Assembly (NCBI GenBank): GCA_964431965.1
Contig: CAYSLU010000015.1
Span: 1 to 64,000 of the forward strand
Length of the DNA stretch: 64,000 bases
Origin: CAYSLU01 sp964431965
GTDB taxonomy: Bacteria; Verrucomicrobiota; Kiritimatiellia; CAIKKV01; CAYSLU01
Direction of reading: 5' to 3'
Part shown: positions 9,901-18,417 of the stretch, piece after piece
Layout: every line of letters starts with the position of its first letter
Numbering within the stretch: the first letter of the stretch is position 1
Translations under genes and position numbers: made by a program
Notes under the pieces: model-generated
What the model was told of the DNA's origin: nothing
Databases searched by the model: none
Seen by the model: the letters and a program-made list of their open reading frames with translations, nothing else

Positions 9901-9990
9901 GGAGCGGCCGGCGTCCGTGTGGAGCGCGTCGGGGGGGCGGCGCTTACGGTCGGGCTGGACGAGTTGATTCGCGACTTCGCGGCCAAGTGA
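6988..9990 (+). CDS. Secreted heparinase II/III-like polysaccharide lyase
   Basis: The 1000-aa product begins with a signal peptide (MRKSIGIAACMIVAATGPARG). An N-terminal beta-sandwich region (about 30-300) precedes an alpha/alpha-toroid region (about 310-620; YLYTGEEKYAQKAVEL, ELPWLAGHSV, GSNIMLKGHCRL, QNQTDISNHN). A C-terminal beta-sandwich (about 690-1000) includes GNFFFNHTMCFNVIAVD, the heparinase II/III-type segment. Such enzymes cleave uronic-acid glycans by beta-elimination in the periplasm or outside the cell. Tyr and His residues in the toroid region (GFSSEARPLNYHFSGMVEY) are candidates for the acid/base pair. The ATG at 6988 has a purine-rich AAGGGCGGA site. It leads a three-gene set with a LamG protein and a GH-like protein. 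Glycan specificity is not predictable. Confidence 0.75.
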   Translation: MRKSIGIAACMIVAATGPARGGSPAAWVQPLESQPPSNLFTASSGWLESLAGIETGSMRWSLKAGESAEMSLRPDGAAFQRLRYFDRLQFEYRVNGEIDSLGFRALGHVSGARQYKEHQWNVAIRTSATGVWHACELDLTRPNWFPWDTPDGLGSEGFFSFTATAIAPGTSIDFRKVRLVRSAVLVKPFYEMPVTWPAKTERPDGGATYRMAVEVLNCSGRPTAIEARVRSDHRRFRLTIPTNRIEVKSGKVATFVVEASMAASDRKATPELYSEPLRIGFCSSDAPEAETVFDMPLVRPLSPGIRRQVVVSESDLTFIRAKMAGGDTNVARAIDFVKTLARADEFLTKELRQMPGGHAWPGSRADPEWKVTGIMPEIENRNTGERQMGSGLAGLVWKQYLDNVGNTCDSLGLAYLYTGEEKYAQKAVELFRLYARSYSELRWGYFFELPWLAGHSVLGSSRIASGASYGSNIMLKGHCRLLSMIADYLDAHPGDRDAIYGGFIVPYAAELCKMSSSGGIQNQTDISNHNLCLLGIVFDDAHMLYQGLMTDAGLRARIMDIDEQGFSSEARPLNYHFSGMVEYLPSVLYIINSGLALKLQTNRLLEAMRMPYRRVTLTGQGPASGDCGRGNKVGPQPLAAQLFGIFPHEDWLLDAAGASSAQAKLCAIRAGRTPSAEAYRRLISADPTLFREAGFAILRSGAMAEEQVMATLDYGRAYYHVGLNRNQITLSAFGAVFTQDPGSIYNVGKGGYTANPTPGLGNFFFNHTMCFNVIAVDTANQQRAIGRLLAWSPGPGRQVAVSRVDGAYPGVSHTRGISLEDGILVMLDRMESADEHTYDFIYRNFGDMRRGEGWTAEPAGEPLARVLSYESIGGLQRLKGAGPIRLAWDMTGQFPTNSPVARGGVGLALWQIPVTGGVVFTGTMGMNNPNTAIIPDAAPALIHRVRGRSLSFVTVLEPWKGAPRVSGIAAHGAAGVRVERVGGAALTVGLDELIRDFAAK

Positions 9991-10093
9991 TCCGCCGGCG
10001 TTGTCGGGGAGCGGGCGGCACGTGGCCAGCCAAACCGGAAAGGGGGTCGGGCGGCGAGGGTATCAATCCGTCGCGCGCGCCGGGTCTTTCGCT

Positions 10094-11305
10094 ATGAACG
10101 CACATTCGACCGGTCTGTCCGCGCTTGTGTCGGCGGCGATTGCCGTCCTTCCGCCATGCAGTCACGCCGGCCTCTCGCTGCGTGAGGCGCTGGTGCCGAT
10201 GAGCTCGAACGGAGCGGTGGTTGCGCTTTTCGAGTTCGAAGGGTCTCTGGCCTCCCGTGTGGCGCATCCGGCGCTGGCGGTAAGCGGTCGGTTGGTCCGG
10301 GCGTCATCGGCCTGCGATGGCGCCGGCGCGCTTCTGTCGCCGGGCGCCCCGCGCTTCGTCCCGGGGCGATCCGGGTTGGGGCTGTTGCTGGAGGAAGGGA
10401 CCACCAACCTCTTCGAGAGCGGGAGTTCCAACGGGGGGGAAGCCCTTTCCTGCGCTCGGTCCCTGCGGGGTGCGCGGGTGGATCCGGCGGGCGGTGAAAG
10501 CGGGATGGTGGTCCGAACCGTCGGCCGGACGGCCTACGAGGGTGTTGGAGCGTGGTTCGGCCCCGTCGGCACCGGCGTGGCCGCCGTGACGGCCAGTGTG
10601 GACGTGCGCGGCCGGGGACGTTTGTGCCTGCGCCTCTGGGACCGGGGGAATGACATGGCGGGGGCCCCCGTATACACGGATCTCGCGCCCGGGTGGCGGC
10701 GGGTGGTTCTTCCGCCGGTGCATCTGAATGGCCTCGGGAGTTCGCGACTCGAGGTGTGCGCCACGACGGCGGAGCCGCTGATCACCGAGTTCGCCGTCAC
10801 GCGTCTGCAGGCGGAGCCGACCGCGGCATCGACTTCGTGGATCCCGGGCGGCGGAAGCCGGAGCGACGAGTGTCTCGCGCTTGCGCTCGCGCCGGGCGGC
10901 TGGCCCTGGCCCGAAGGGACGGCTGTCATGCGGGTGCAACTGCATTGGAGCTCGTGGAGCATCGATGCGGGGCGATCGTTCCTGTGGGCTGGCCGCGGCG
11001 AGCCGGGACTGTTCTGGAATGCGTACAACTCGCTCGGAACGATCGGGCAGCAAGGGTACCCGCGCGTCCCGGCGCCGGATCCGGGCGCGGCGGCGTGGCG
11101 CTTCATGGCCGTGTCGTGGAGCAAGGATCGGGTGACGGTGTGCTTCGACGGCGCCTGTGTGACCGGCGAGCGCGGGGGCAGCTGGCAGAGCGCGAAAGAG
11201 CTTGTGGTGGGGCAGCGGGCGAACGCGGCTATCGACGACCTGGCCCTCCTGAGCCGCGCGCTTTCGGCGGACGAGTTGAAGGCGCTTAGTCGGGTGACGC
11301 AATGA
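10094..11305 (+). CDS. Secreted LamG-like (concanavalin A-fold) protein
   Basis: The 403-aa product has an N-terminal signal sequence (NAHSTGLSALVSAAIAVLPPC...HAG). Its middle part (about 110-240) looks like a jelly-roll carbohydrate-binding module. The C-terminal ~160 residues match a LamG/concanavalin A-like fold: WRFMAVSWSKDRVTVCFDG, a VVGQRANAAIDDLALLSRAL strand set and a final LSADELKAL. No catalytic residues are recognised, so it probably binds glycans. ATG 10094 is chosen as the start, since residues before it have no signal-like character. Its TGA overlaps the ATG of the next gene (ATGA at 11302-11305), so the two are translationally coupled. Confidence 0.65.
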   Translation: MNAHSTGLSALVSAAIAVLPPCSHAGLSLREALVPMSSNGAVVALFEFEGSLASRVAHPALAVSGRLVRASSACDGAGALLSPGAPRFVPGRSGLGLLLEEGTTNLFESGSSNGGEALSCARSLRGARVDPAGGESGMVVRTVGRTAYEGVGAWFGPVGTGVAAVTASVDVRGRGRLCLRLWDRGNDMAGAPVYTDLAPGWRRVVLPPVHLNGLGSSRLEVCATTAEPLITEFAVTRLQAEPTAASTSWIPGGGSRSDECLALALAPGGWPWPEGTAVMRVQLHWSSWSIDAGRSFLWAGRGEPGLFWNAYNSLGTIGQQGYPRVPAPDPGAAAWRFMAVSWSKDRVTVCFDGACVTGERGGSWQSAKELVVGQRANAAIDDLALLSRALSADELKALSRVTQ

Positions 11306-14010
11306 AGAAGACGCTCTGGTGGGGGGCTCTGGCGGCGCTCGTGTGCGCGGGTGCGGCGGCGGGCGGAGGGGCGGCTGGCGAATCCGTCGTCGTCCGCCTG
11401 TCCAGCGAGCATGTGGCCCTGACGAATCGCCCGGGTGTCACGAATGTCGCCATCCATGCGTTACTGCACAACGAGCGGGCGGTGCATCAGCTGAGCTATG
11501 GGGCCCTGATCGGCGGTCCGCTCCGGTTTGGGGACGATCAGCAGACCGAAGGCGTCCGGAAGCCGTGGGCCCCGTACAAGCCGCTGCCAACGGCCGAGCA
11601 ACTCGGATATGCCCCCATCGGTCTTCAGCCTGAGGGCAACTGGGACGACTTTGGGTTCTTCAACCTGGCCGTGAACGACGTCGACCTCGCGGGGTGCGAG
11701 CCGGCGATGCACACCTACACGAACGGGCCTGAGCGAGGGGTGACGCTCGGCTGGCGGAACAGCGAGGCGAGCGTTCGACAGACGTTCGTGATGGTCCCCG
11801 GCGATGAGCGTCTGTACCTGCGGTTGGAGGTGACCCCGCGGGAGGGGCGCCGGATCGATTCGCTGGTCTTGCGCCTCAAGTGCGCCGTGCGGATGGGTAA
11901 CACCGCCTACGGTCATCCGGCGACGCGATCCGCGTATATTACCACTCGCGATGGCGAGGCTCTGCCGCCGAGGCGCGTGGACCTGACCCCGACCCGTCAG
12001 TTCTGGGTGGTGTATGCCAACCGCGACCTCGGGACGGGGCCGGCTGCGCTCATGTTCCGGCCCGAGGAGGTTCTGGGCGCGCACGTGCTGCTCGCGCGGG
12101 AGGAGATCCACACCGTGCTGCGGATCGACCCGGGCCGGCGCGTATTTCACCTGGCGCTTTGGGATGTCCCGAAGCTGCCGAACGGACAGCTCTCGGCGTG
12201 GCTTCGGGCCGCTGATTCGGACGTGAAGCGGGGGCTTGACCGGTTTGCCGCCACGGGTCTCTCGAGGGCTCTTGGGGTGGTGCGGACGGCGGAGCCGCCG
12301 CTTCATCTGGTGCCGGACATCTACGCTCCGTCGGAGTCCGAGGCGGCGCGCGGATTCGTGCTGAGCCCGCACGACACGCTGGAGTATGCCGACGCCAACA
12401 CGCTGCCGACCTCGAGCCTGAATCGGGTGAGCATGTGGGGCTGCGCCGGGCAATCCGAGGCTTCGGGTTTCTGCCTGTATGCGCTCCGGAACCTGGGCGA
12501 CGTCACAGCTGAGCCGTCGGACCTGGTGTCCGCAGGGGGCGGACGGATTGGGGCAAGCGCGGTGGATCTCCGGGTCGTGAAGGTGTGGCCCCAGCGGGAA
12601 TCGCTCTGGTGGGGACCATCCGGCGAGTTCGAGCTTACTCCCGAGTTGCTTGTTCGTGATGACACCCTGCCGCTGTCGGAGGTGTGGCCCGTGGAGCGGA
12701 CCGGAAGGACGGGGCTGATCCGGGGCCCGGCTGTCACCCGGATTCCCCGCGACACGGCGCGGCAGTTTGTGGTGCGGGTGGAGATACCCGCCGCGGCGGC
12801 TGCGGGGACATATGCAGGCGCTGTCCGAATCGGGACCGGATCGGTGCGGTTCGAGCTGCCGGTGTCGGTCGAGGTGCTGCCGATCCGGCTGGCGGCGGTC
12901 GACGAGCGGTACGTCATGGGCATCTACTACCGCGGCCAGCCGCAGGCTGATGAGTCCGCCACGAATGTCCACTCGTCGGAGCGGGTTACGCTGGAGCGCT
13001 TCCGGGGGGATATGCGGGTCGTGCGCCAGATCGGGTTCAACTCCGTGACGTGCTATGTATCGGGACGGGAGCCGGACACGAACTACCTCGACCGGGCCTT
13101 CCCGGTCTACCGGGAGCTGGGGTTCCGTTCGCCGGTCACGCTGCTCGGGTGGGGCTATGCATACAACACGAAGTATGATGACGAGACCACTCGACGCCAC
13201 CGGGCCGCGGTAGCCGGCTATCTCCGCTATTGCGCCGACCGGGGCTACCCCGAGCCGTCCTTCTATGGAATCGATGAGCCGGACGAGAAGGAAATCGAGA
13301 CAGTGCGGCGGCGTTCCGAGATCACGCGCTCCGTGGAGTATGGCGGCATGCGCGGGACGTATGCCGTGGCCGGCAACACCCTGGGCCGACTCGTGGGCGC
13401 GCTGAACTATCCGATCGTGTCGAGCTACTTCACCAGCCGCGAGGACATGGAGCGGCAATGCCGCGAGTACCGGGCGGCCGGAGCCACGCCGTTGTACTAC
13501 TGGCAGATCTGGGGCGAGTATCCGAAGGGAACGCGGCTCAACATGGGCTTCTTCCTATACGCCAGCGGATACGGCGGCGTGATGCCGTATGCGTATCAGC
13601 ACTACCAGGGCGATCCGTACGACGCCTACTCGTCGGGGTTCCGTTCCGTGATGCTGACGTATCCGTCGGTTGACGGGCCGGTCCTGACGCTGCAGGCGCT
13701 TGGCGCGGGCGCCGGCGTGAACGACCTGCGGTACTGGGTGACGCTGGATCTGGCGCTCGACGCGCTTGAACGCCGACCGGGCGGGGCCGAGCGTGCGGCG
13801 GCCATTCGGCGGGAGCTTGAGCCGATCCTGGTGCGATATGGGTACAGCGGGAGCCGGAACTGGGGGCGCATGATATACGGCGCGCTTCGCTGGCCGGAGC
13901 ACCAGAAGACCGTTCCCAACCGGCAGTTCGATGAAGACCGCCGCACGCTTGCGCGGCTGACGATGGAGTGCGCGGGCCGCGGAGACGATTCTGGGGCGGC
14001 CGGTCGATAG
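11302..14010 (+). CDS. Secreted DUF4091/GH123-like glycoside hydrolase
   Basis: The 902-aa product has a signal peptide (MKKTLWWGALAALVCAGAAAG). Long beta-rich N-terminal domains (about 30-540) precede a TIM-barrel-like C-terminal half (about 545-880). The motif FYGIDEPDEKE places adjacent acids Asp658-Glu659, the arrangement used by GH123 beta-N-acetylgalactosaminidases and the related DUF4091 proteins, which use a substrate-assisted mechanism. Downstream strands (SSYFTSREDME, TPLYYWQIWGEYPKGTRLNMGFFLYASGYGGVMPYAY) fit the same barrel. The start overlaps the LamG gene stop, indicating coupled expression and a shared role in degrading one glycan. Whether the substrate is an N-acetylhexosaminide is inference. 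Confidence 0.6.
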   Translation: MKKTLWWGALAALVCAGAAAGGGAAGESVVVRLSSEHVALTNRPGVTNVAIHALLHNERAVHQLSYGALIGGPLRFGDDQQTEGVRKPWAPYKPLPTAEQLGYAPIGLQPEGNWDDFGFFNLAVNDVDLAGCEPAMHTYTNGPERGVTLGWRNSEASVRQTFVMVPGDERLYLRLEVTPREGRRIDSLVLRLKCAVRMGNTAYGHPATRSAYITTRDGEALPPRRVDLTPTRQFWVVYANRDLGTGPAALMFRPEEVLGAHVLLAREEIHTVLRIDPGRRVFHLALWDVPKLPNGQLSAWLRAADSDVKRGLDRFAATGLSRALGVVRTAEPPLHLVPDIYAPSESEAARGFVLSPHDTLEYADANTLPTSSLNRVSMWGCAGQSEASGFCLYALRNLGDVTAEPSDLVSAGGGRIGASAVDLRVVKVWPQRESLWWGPSGEFELTPELLVRDDTLPLSEVWPVERTGRTGLIRGPAVTRIPRDTARQFVVRVEIPAAAAAGTYAGAVRIGTGSVRFELPVSVEVLPIRLAAVDERYVMGIYYRGQPQADESATNVHSSERVTLERFRGDMRVVRQIGFNSVTCYVSGREPDTNYLDRAFPVYRELGFRSPVTLLGWGYAYNTKYDDETTRRHRAAVAGYLRYCADRGYPEPSFYGIDEPDEKEIETVRRRSEITRSVEYGGMRGTYAVAGNTLGRLVGALNYPIVSSYFTSREDMERQCREYRAAGATPLYYWQIWGEYPKGTRLNMGFFLYASGYGGVMPYAYQHYQGDPYDAYSSGFRSVMLTYPSVDGPVLTLQALGAGAGVNDLRYWVTLDLALDALERRPGGAERAAAIRRELEPILVRYGYSGSRNWGRMIYGALRWPEHQKTVPNRQFDEDRRTLARLTMECAGRGDDSGAAGR

Positions 14011-14069
14011 CTCCCGCTGCGCGCGGTGGCGTGCACCGTTGGGCCGCCCGGCCTCGTGTCAGCCGGCGT

Positions 14070-15326
14070 TCACCGCAGCGTGACGCCGGGCCTATCTCCA
14101 TAGCTGATCCGGGCGGGGATGCCGTCCGCCAGAATCGAGAGCCTGGCGGCTTCGACGACCAGCTCGTTGATGAAGCTGTTGGCCGGCGTGGCGACCAGAC
14201 CCTTGGCGTCGATGTCCTTGATCAGCTCGCGGCGGCGCGCCAGCGCACGCGCTTCGGGCAATCCCTCGGTCTCCGTCTCGATGCGCGTGATGGTGTTGAT
14301 GATGGCGGCCACGGACTCGAACCCATAGCCGACGGGCTTGTAGCCGACGCCCTCCCACGGGACCAGCTTGTAGAAGTCGGGGTTGATGTAGTTGTAGGAG
14401 GATCCGCCCGGCCCGATCGGATCCAGGAAGGAGTGGATCACGCCGCGGTACTGGTCGTCGTGCGCGAGCAGCCCGGTTCGCCCGTCGCCCTCGAAGAACA
14501 TCATGAGTCCCTGGTCGTTGCTGCCGGCGCTGATGTCCGGGTAGCCGAGGCCGTCGGACACGGTCAGAAGCGCGTCGTTTTCGTAGCGGACGCGGCCGTT
14601 GGCCCACATGTAGCCGGTGTTGCCGTTCGGGAACTTGCCCTTGACGCCCGCCACGCTGACTTCGACCGGCTTGAGCCCGGTGATGAAGTAGACCAGGTCC
14701 ACATAGTGGCATCCCACGTAGACGAACGGATCGGTCCGCTCGCAGGTGAACCAGTTCTGGAAATTCGAGGATCGGTAGTAGTACGGCTCGTACAGGCGCG
14801 CCTCGCCCATGGCGAACCGGCCGAACTGGCCGAGCTGATACCCGCGCTTGGCGATCAGCGCCCGGCGGTCGAACCGCTTGTGGTACTCCACGCCCACGAA
14901 GAGCCCCTTCTCGAGCGCGATCCTCTCGATCTCGACGGACTGCTCGTACTTGAGCACGAGCGGCTTCACGCAGAGCACGTGCTGGTTGTGCTTCAGCGCT
15001 TCCATGACCACTTCGTAGTGCAGGTTATCCGGCATGGCCACGACCGCGATCTGGCGGGGCGGCATGGCGGCCAGAACATCCCGGTAGAGATTCGGGAAAG
15101 CGCGGTCCGGCTTCTCGCTCAGGGCCGGGTAGGGCGTGAAGCTCTGCCCGGGGAACGACTCGCCGATGTCCTTCGACTCCAGCAGCGCCTTGAGCGGCGG
15201 GGTGTTGAGCGCGCAGACCGAGATCGCGCCGGCGGCGCCGGTCCGCTGCAGGTGGTAGATCGAGGGGAGCAGCAGGTCGTAGGTGATCATGCCGCCGCCG
15301 ACGATGGTGAGATCCAGCTTCTTCAT
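14070..15326 (-). CDS. Gfo/Idh/MocA family oxidoreductase
   Basis: The 418-aa product starts with an NAD(P)-binding Rossmann strand-turn (LTIVGGGMITYDLLLPS), has the CVKPLVL motif in place of the usual EKP with the conserved Lys, and later YHKRFD and GCHYVDLVYFITG, the family's second-domain active-site segment with a His. These enzymes oxidise or reduce sugars or inositols with NAD(P). ATG 15326 is chosen because an excellent promoter lies just upstream and the 12-codon extension crosses the leader. It is convergent with the secreted hydrolase gene and divergent from carA. Its company with glycan-degrading genes suggests sugar use, but the substrate is unknown. Confidence 0.88.
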   Translation of the reverse strand: MKKLDLTIVGGGMITYDLLLPSIYHLQRTGAAGAISVCALNTPPLKALLESKDIGESFPGQSFTPYPALSEKPDRAFPNLYRDVLAAMPPRQIAVVAMPDNLHYEVVMEALKHNQHVLCVKPLVLKYEQSVEIERIALEKGLFVGVEYHKRFDRRALIAKRGYQLGQFGRFAMGEARLYEPYYYRSSNFQNWFTCERTDPFVYVGCHYVDLVYFITGLKPVEVSVAGVKGKFPNGNTGYMWANGRVRYENDALLTVSDGLGYPDISAGSNDQGLMMFFEGDGRTGLLAHDDQYRGVIHSFLDPIGPGGSSYNYINPDFYKLVPWEGVGYKPVGYGFESVAAIINTITRIETETEGLPEARALARRRELIKDIDAKGLVATPANSFINELVVEAARLSILADGIPARISYGDRPGVTLR

Positions 15327-15388
15327 GCGATGGGGCTTCCTTTCCGCCCGGGCGTACGTCATCAGTCGGCCCGGCGACGGGGTGAGAC

Positions 15389-15416
15389 ATTAGAGGAATC
15401 CACCCCCGCGGGTCAA
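15389..15416 (-). promoter_or_regulatory. Sigma70-type promoter of the Gfo/Idh gene
   Basis: Minus-strand TTGACC (15411-15416), a 16-bp spacer and TCTAAT (15389-15394) match the consensus at five of six bases in each box. The leader to the ATG at 15326 is about 55 bases. Confidence 0.6.
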
Positions 15417-15479
15417 TCGCGCCCCGCGCGAAAGCGGTGGCCTCCGCATCGCGCGCGTGACACGCATCGCGTGTCGCCG

Positions 15480-15508
15480 TTGTCAACGCGCGGGCGGGCG
15501 GGTATACT
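15480..15508 (+). promoter_or_regulatory. Sigma70-type promoter of carA-guaA
   Basis: TTGTCA (15480-15485), a 17-bp spacer and TATACT (15503-15508) form a near-consensus promoter. Transcription would start near 15515, leaving about a 55-base leader to the carA ATG at 15569. It is divergent from the Gfo/Idh promoter. Confidence 0.65.
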
Positions 15509-15568
15509 GCCATCCAATTTTTTATGGGCCGGATGTCTGCGATTCACCCGGCCCTGCAGGAGCACCTG

Positions 15569-16726
15569 ATGACCGGGAAGAAGAACTGGCGGGAACAGCG
15601 GGAGAAGCGGGCCTTCCTGGCACTTCAGGACGGGACCATCTACCGGGGCCACTCGGTCGGGGCGCCGCAGGATGCGCTCGGCGAAGTGGTCTTCAACACC
15701 GGTATGACGGGGTATCAGGAGATCCTGACAGACCCGTCCTACAGCGGTCAGTTCGTGACGATGACGCATCCCGAAATCGGAAACACGGGCATCAATCCCG
15801 AGGACATGGAGTCGCGCCAGCTCTTCGCGAACGGCTTCGTGATGCAGGAGATGAACGAGCCGAGCAGCTGGCGGTCGCGGGAGAGCCTGGGCGCCGCGCT
15901 GGTGCGCAGCGGCATTCCGGCCATCGCCGGAATCGACACGCGGGCGCTTACGAGCCGGCTCCGGGATCAGGGCACGATGCGGGGTTTCCTGAGCGTTACC
16001 GGCGCCGTGACCGAGGCTCAGGCCGTGGCCCGGGCCGAAGGGTGGGGCGGCTTGGACGGCCAGGACTATGCGAGCCGGGTTTCATGCGAGCGGCCGTACC
16101 GGTGGGACGCGGACGGCGCCCTGACGCGGTCGTTCGGGATCGCGGACGAGCTCCCGCCGGCGGACCTGAAGGTCGTGGCCTACGACTTCGGCATCAAGTG
16201 GAACATCCTGCGCAGCATGAGGCTCTCCGGGATGGACGTGACCGTTGTGCCCGCGAAGACGCCGGCCGCGAAGGTGCTGGCGATGAAGCCGCAGGGCGTG
16301 TTCCTTTCCAACGGTCCGGCGGACCCGGCGGCCGTGACCTATGCGATCGACGCGAGCCGGGCGCTGCTCGGCAAGGTGCCGATGATGGGCATCTGCCTGG
16401 GCCACCAGATTCTGGGGATCGCCGTGGGCGGCCGGACGTACCGCCTGAAGTTCGGCCACCATGGGTGCAACCACCCGGTGCAGCACCTGGAGACGGGGAA
16501 GGTCGAGATCACCTCGCAGAACCACAACTTTTCCGTTGATCCGGAGTCGCTGGACAAGCGGCTGGTGGAGGTCACCCACGTCAATCTCAACGACCAGACG
16601 ATCGAGGGCATCCGGCACCGGAATGAACCCATGTTCTCGGTCCAGTACCACCCCGAGTCGTCGCCGGGCCCGCACGACCCGTTCTATCTCTTCTCTTGGT
16701 TCCGAAAACTGATCACCGAGGCATAG
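15569..16726 (+). CDS. carA: Carbamoyl-phosphate synthase small (glutaminase) subunit
   Basis: The 385-aa CarA subunit hydrolyses glutamine and channels ammonia to CarB for carbamoyl phosphate (pyrimidine and arginine synthesis). Residues 14-170 form the CPSase small-chain domain (FLALQDGTIYRG, GEVVFNTGMTGYQEILTDPSY). Residues 200-385 form the class I amidotransferase domain, with nucleophile Cys276 in MMGICLGHQ and the His360/Glu362 pair in QYHPESS. I choose ATG 15569, which has AGGAG six bases upstream. Alternatives at 15524 and 15533 lack a ribosome site and add non-family residues. It is followed after 22 bp by guaA, and no carB is present in the window. Confidence 0.96.
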   Translation: MTGKKNWREQREKRAFLALQDGTIYRGHSVGAPQDALGEVVFNTGMTGYQEILTDPSYSGQFVTMTHPEIGNTGINPEDMESRQLFANGFVMQEMNEPSSWRSRESLGAALVRSGIPAIAGIDTRALTSRLRDQGTMRGFLSVTGAVTEAQAVARAEGWGGLDGQDYASRVSCERPYRWDADGALTRSFGIADELPPADLKVVAYDFGIKWNILRSMRLSGMDVTVVPAKTPAAKVLAMKPQGVFLSNGPADPAAVTYAIDASRALLGKVPMMGICLGHQILGIAVGGRTYRLKFGHHGCNHPVQHLETGKVEITSQNHNFSVDPESLDKRLVEVTHVNLNDQTIEGIRHRNEPMFSVQYHPESSPGPHDPFYLFSWFRKLITEA

Positions 16727-16748
16727 CTAGGGCGAGGCACAACTAGGG

Positions 16749-18293
16749 ATGGAACAGCACGACTGGATCGCGGTTCTCGACTTCGGCTCGCAGTACAGCC
16801 AGCTCATCGCGCGGCGCATCCGCGAGCAGAACGTGTACTCGGAGCTCATTCGCTACAACACGTCGGCGGACGCGCTGGCGGCGCGGAGGCCGGCGGGCAT
16901 CATCCTGTCGGGCGGCCCGGCGAGCGTGCTCGACGCGGGCTCGCCGCTGTGCGACCCGCGGATCTTCGAACTGGGCGTGCCGGTGCTGGGGATCTGCTAT
17001 GGCATGCAGATGACGGCGCACCTGCGGCAGGGCGCGGTCAAGCGCGGCCAGGCGCGCGAATACGGCAGCGCGCGGATCCGTATTCTGAGCCACGACGGGC
17101 TCTTCGCGGAGATGCCGGAAGAGATCGACGTGTGGATGAGCCACGGGGACCAGGTTGAGCGGATGCCGCCCGGCTTTGTGGCGCTGGCGCAGACTCCGAC
17201 CTGCCCGGTGGCCGCCATGGGCGATCCGCAGCGCCGGGTCTTCGGCCTGCAGTTCCATCCGGAAGTCGTGCATACCCCCCTCGGGACGCAGGTGCTGCGG
17301 CGGTTCATCTTCGACGTGTGCGGCTGCGCCGGCGACTGGCAGATGACGAAGTTCCTGGAAGACAGCGTCGCGCGGATCCGCGAGCGGGTGGGGGATGGCC
17401 ACGTGATCTGCGGGCTGAGCGGCGGCGTCGACTCGTCGGTCGTCGCGGCGCTGATCCATCGCGCGATCGGACGCAAGCTCCACTGCATCTTTGTCGACAA
17501 CGGGGTCCTCCGGCACGGCGAGTCCGAGAGCGTTCGCCGCACGTTCGGCGAGGTGTTCGGCATGGATCTCAAGGTCGTGGACGCCGCCGCGCTCTTCTTT
17601 CGGAACCTGAAGGGAGTCGTCGAGCCCGAGCAGAAGCGCAAGATCATCGGCCGGACGTTCATCGACGTGTTTTCTGGGGAAGCGCGCCATCACGGGGAGG
17701 CGAAGTTCCTGGCGCAGGGGACGCTCTACCCGGATGTGATCGAGAGCGCCTCGCCGATCGGCGGCCCGTCGGCCACCATCAAGAGCCACCACAATGTCGG
17801 CGGCCTGCCGCCGGACCTCAAGTTCGAGCTCGTCGAGCCCATCCGGGAGCTGTTCAAGGACGAGGTCCGACGGCTGGGCCGCGCCCTGGGGCTCCCGGAC
17901 TCCATGGTCAACCGGCAGCCGTTCCCTGGCCCCGGCATGGCCGTCCGCGTGCTCGGCGAGGTCACCGAGGAGCGCGTGCGCCTGCTTCAGATGGCCGACC
18001 TGCGCGTGCAGGAGGAAATGATGAAGTGGGAGGAATACGGGAAGGTCTGGCAGTCCTTCGACGTACTGCTGCCGATCCAGACCGTCGGCGTGATGGGCGA
18101 CTGCCGCACGTACGAGAACGTCGTGGCGCTGCGGGTCGTCGAGAGCCAGGACGGGATGACGGCGGACTGGACGCACGTGCCGTACGCCATACTCGGGCGC
18201 ATCTCCAACCGGATCATCAACGAGGTGTCGGGGATCAACCGCGTCGTCTACGACATCAGCTCGAAGCCGCCCGCCACGATCGAGTGGGAGTGA
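16749..18293 (+). CDS. guaA: GMP synthase (glutamine-hydrolysing)
   Basis: The 514-aa enzyme converts XMP to GMP with ATP and glutamine. The N-terminal class I amidotransferase has Cys83 (LGICYGMQ), His170 and Glu172 (FHPEV). The ATP-pyrophosphatase P-loop is SGGVDSS at 224-230. The C-terminal dimerisation domain is complete to the conserved PPATIEWE ending. Length is normal. It lies 22 bp after carA on the same strand and probably uses the same transcript, so two glutamine-dependent nucleotide enzymes are co-expressed. The ATG at 16749 directly follows a GGG, and a GGGCGAGG stretch about 12 bases upstream may serve as ribosome site. Confidence 0.98.
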   Translation: MEQHDWIAVLDFGSQYSQLIARRIREQNVYSELIRYNTSADALAARRPAGIILSGGPASVLDAGSPLCDPRIFELGVPVLGICYGMQMTAHLRQGAVKRGQAREYGSARIRILSHDGLFAEMPEEIDVWMSHGDQVERMPPGFVALAQTPTCPVAAMGDPQRRVFGLQFHPEVVHTPLGTQVLRRFIFDVCGCAGDWQMTKFLEDSVARIRERVGDGHVICGLSGGVDSSVVAALIHRAIGRKLHCIFVDNGVLRHGESESVRRTFGEVFGMDLKVVDAAALFFRNLKGVVEPEQKRKIIGRTFIDVFSGEARHHGEAKFLAQGTLYPDVIESASPIGGPSATIKSHHNVGGLPPDLKFELVEPIRELFKDEVRRLGRALGLPDSMVNRQPFPGPGMAVRVLGEVTEERVRLLQMADLRVQEEMMKWEEYGKVWQSFDVLLPIQTVGVMGDCRTYENVVALRVVESQDGMTADWTHVPYAILGRISNRIINEVSGINRVVYDISSKPPATIEWE

Positions 18294-18331
18294 TCCGGCT
18301 CCTCACGCTTTCTTTTCCCGGTCGGGCGCAT

Positions 18332-18360
18332 TGCGGATAGCAGGTTGTTCGCCTATAATT
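18332..18360 (+). promoter_or_regulatory. Sigma70-type promoter of the HA-domain gene
   Basis: TTGCGG (18332-18337), a 17-bp spacer and a perfect TATAAT (18355-18360). It lies 58 bases upstream of the ATG at 18418 and outside guaA, so this gene has its own transcript. Confidence 0.65.
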
Positions 18361-18417
18361 GAACCGGTTTGAGCGGCTGCACACCGGGCCGACTGGACGT
18401 TACGATTCGGGGGCGAG

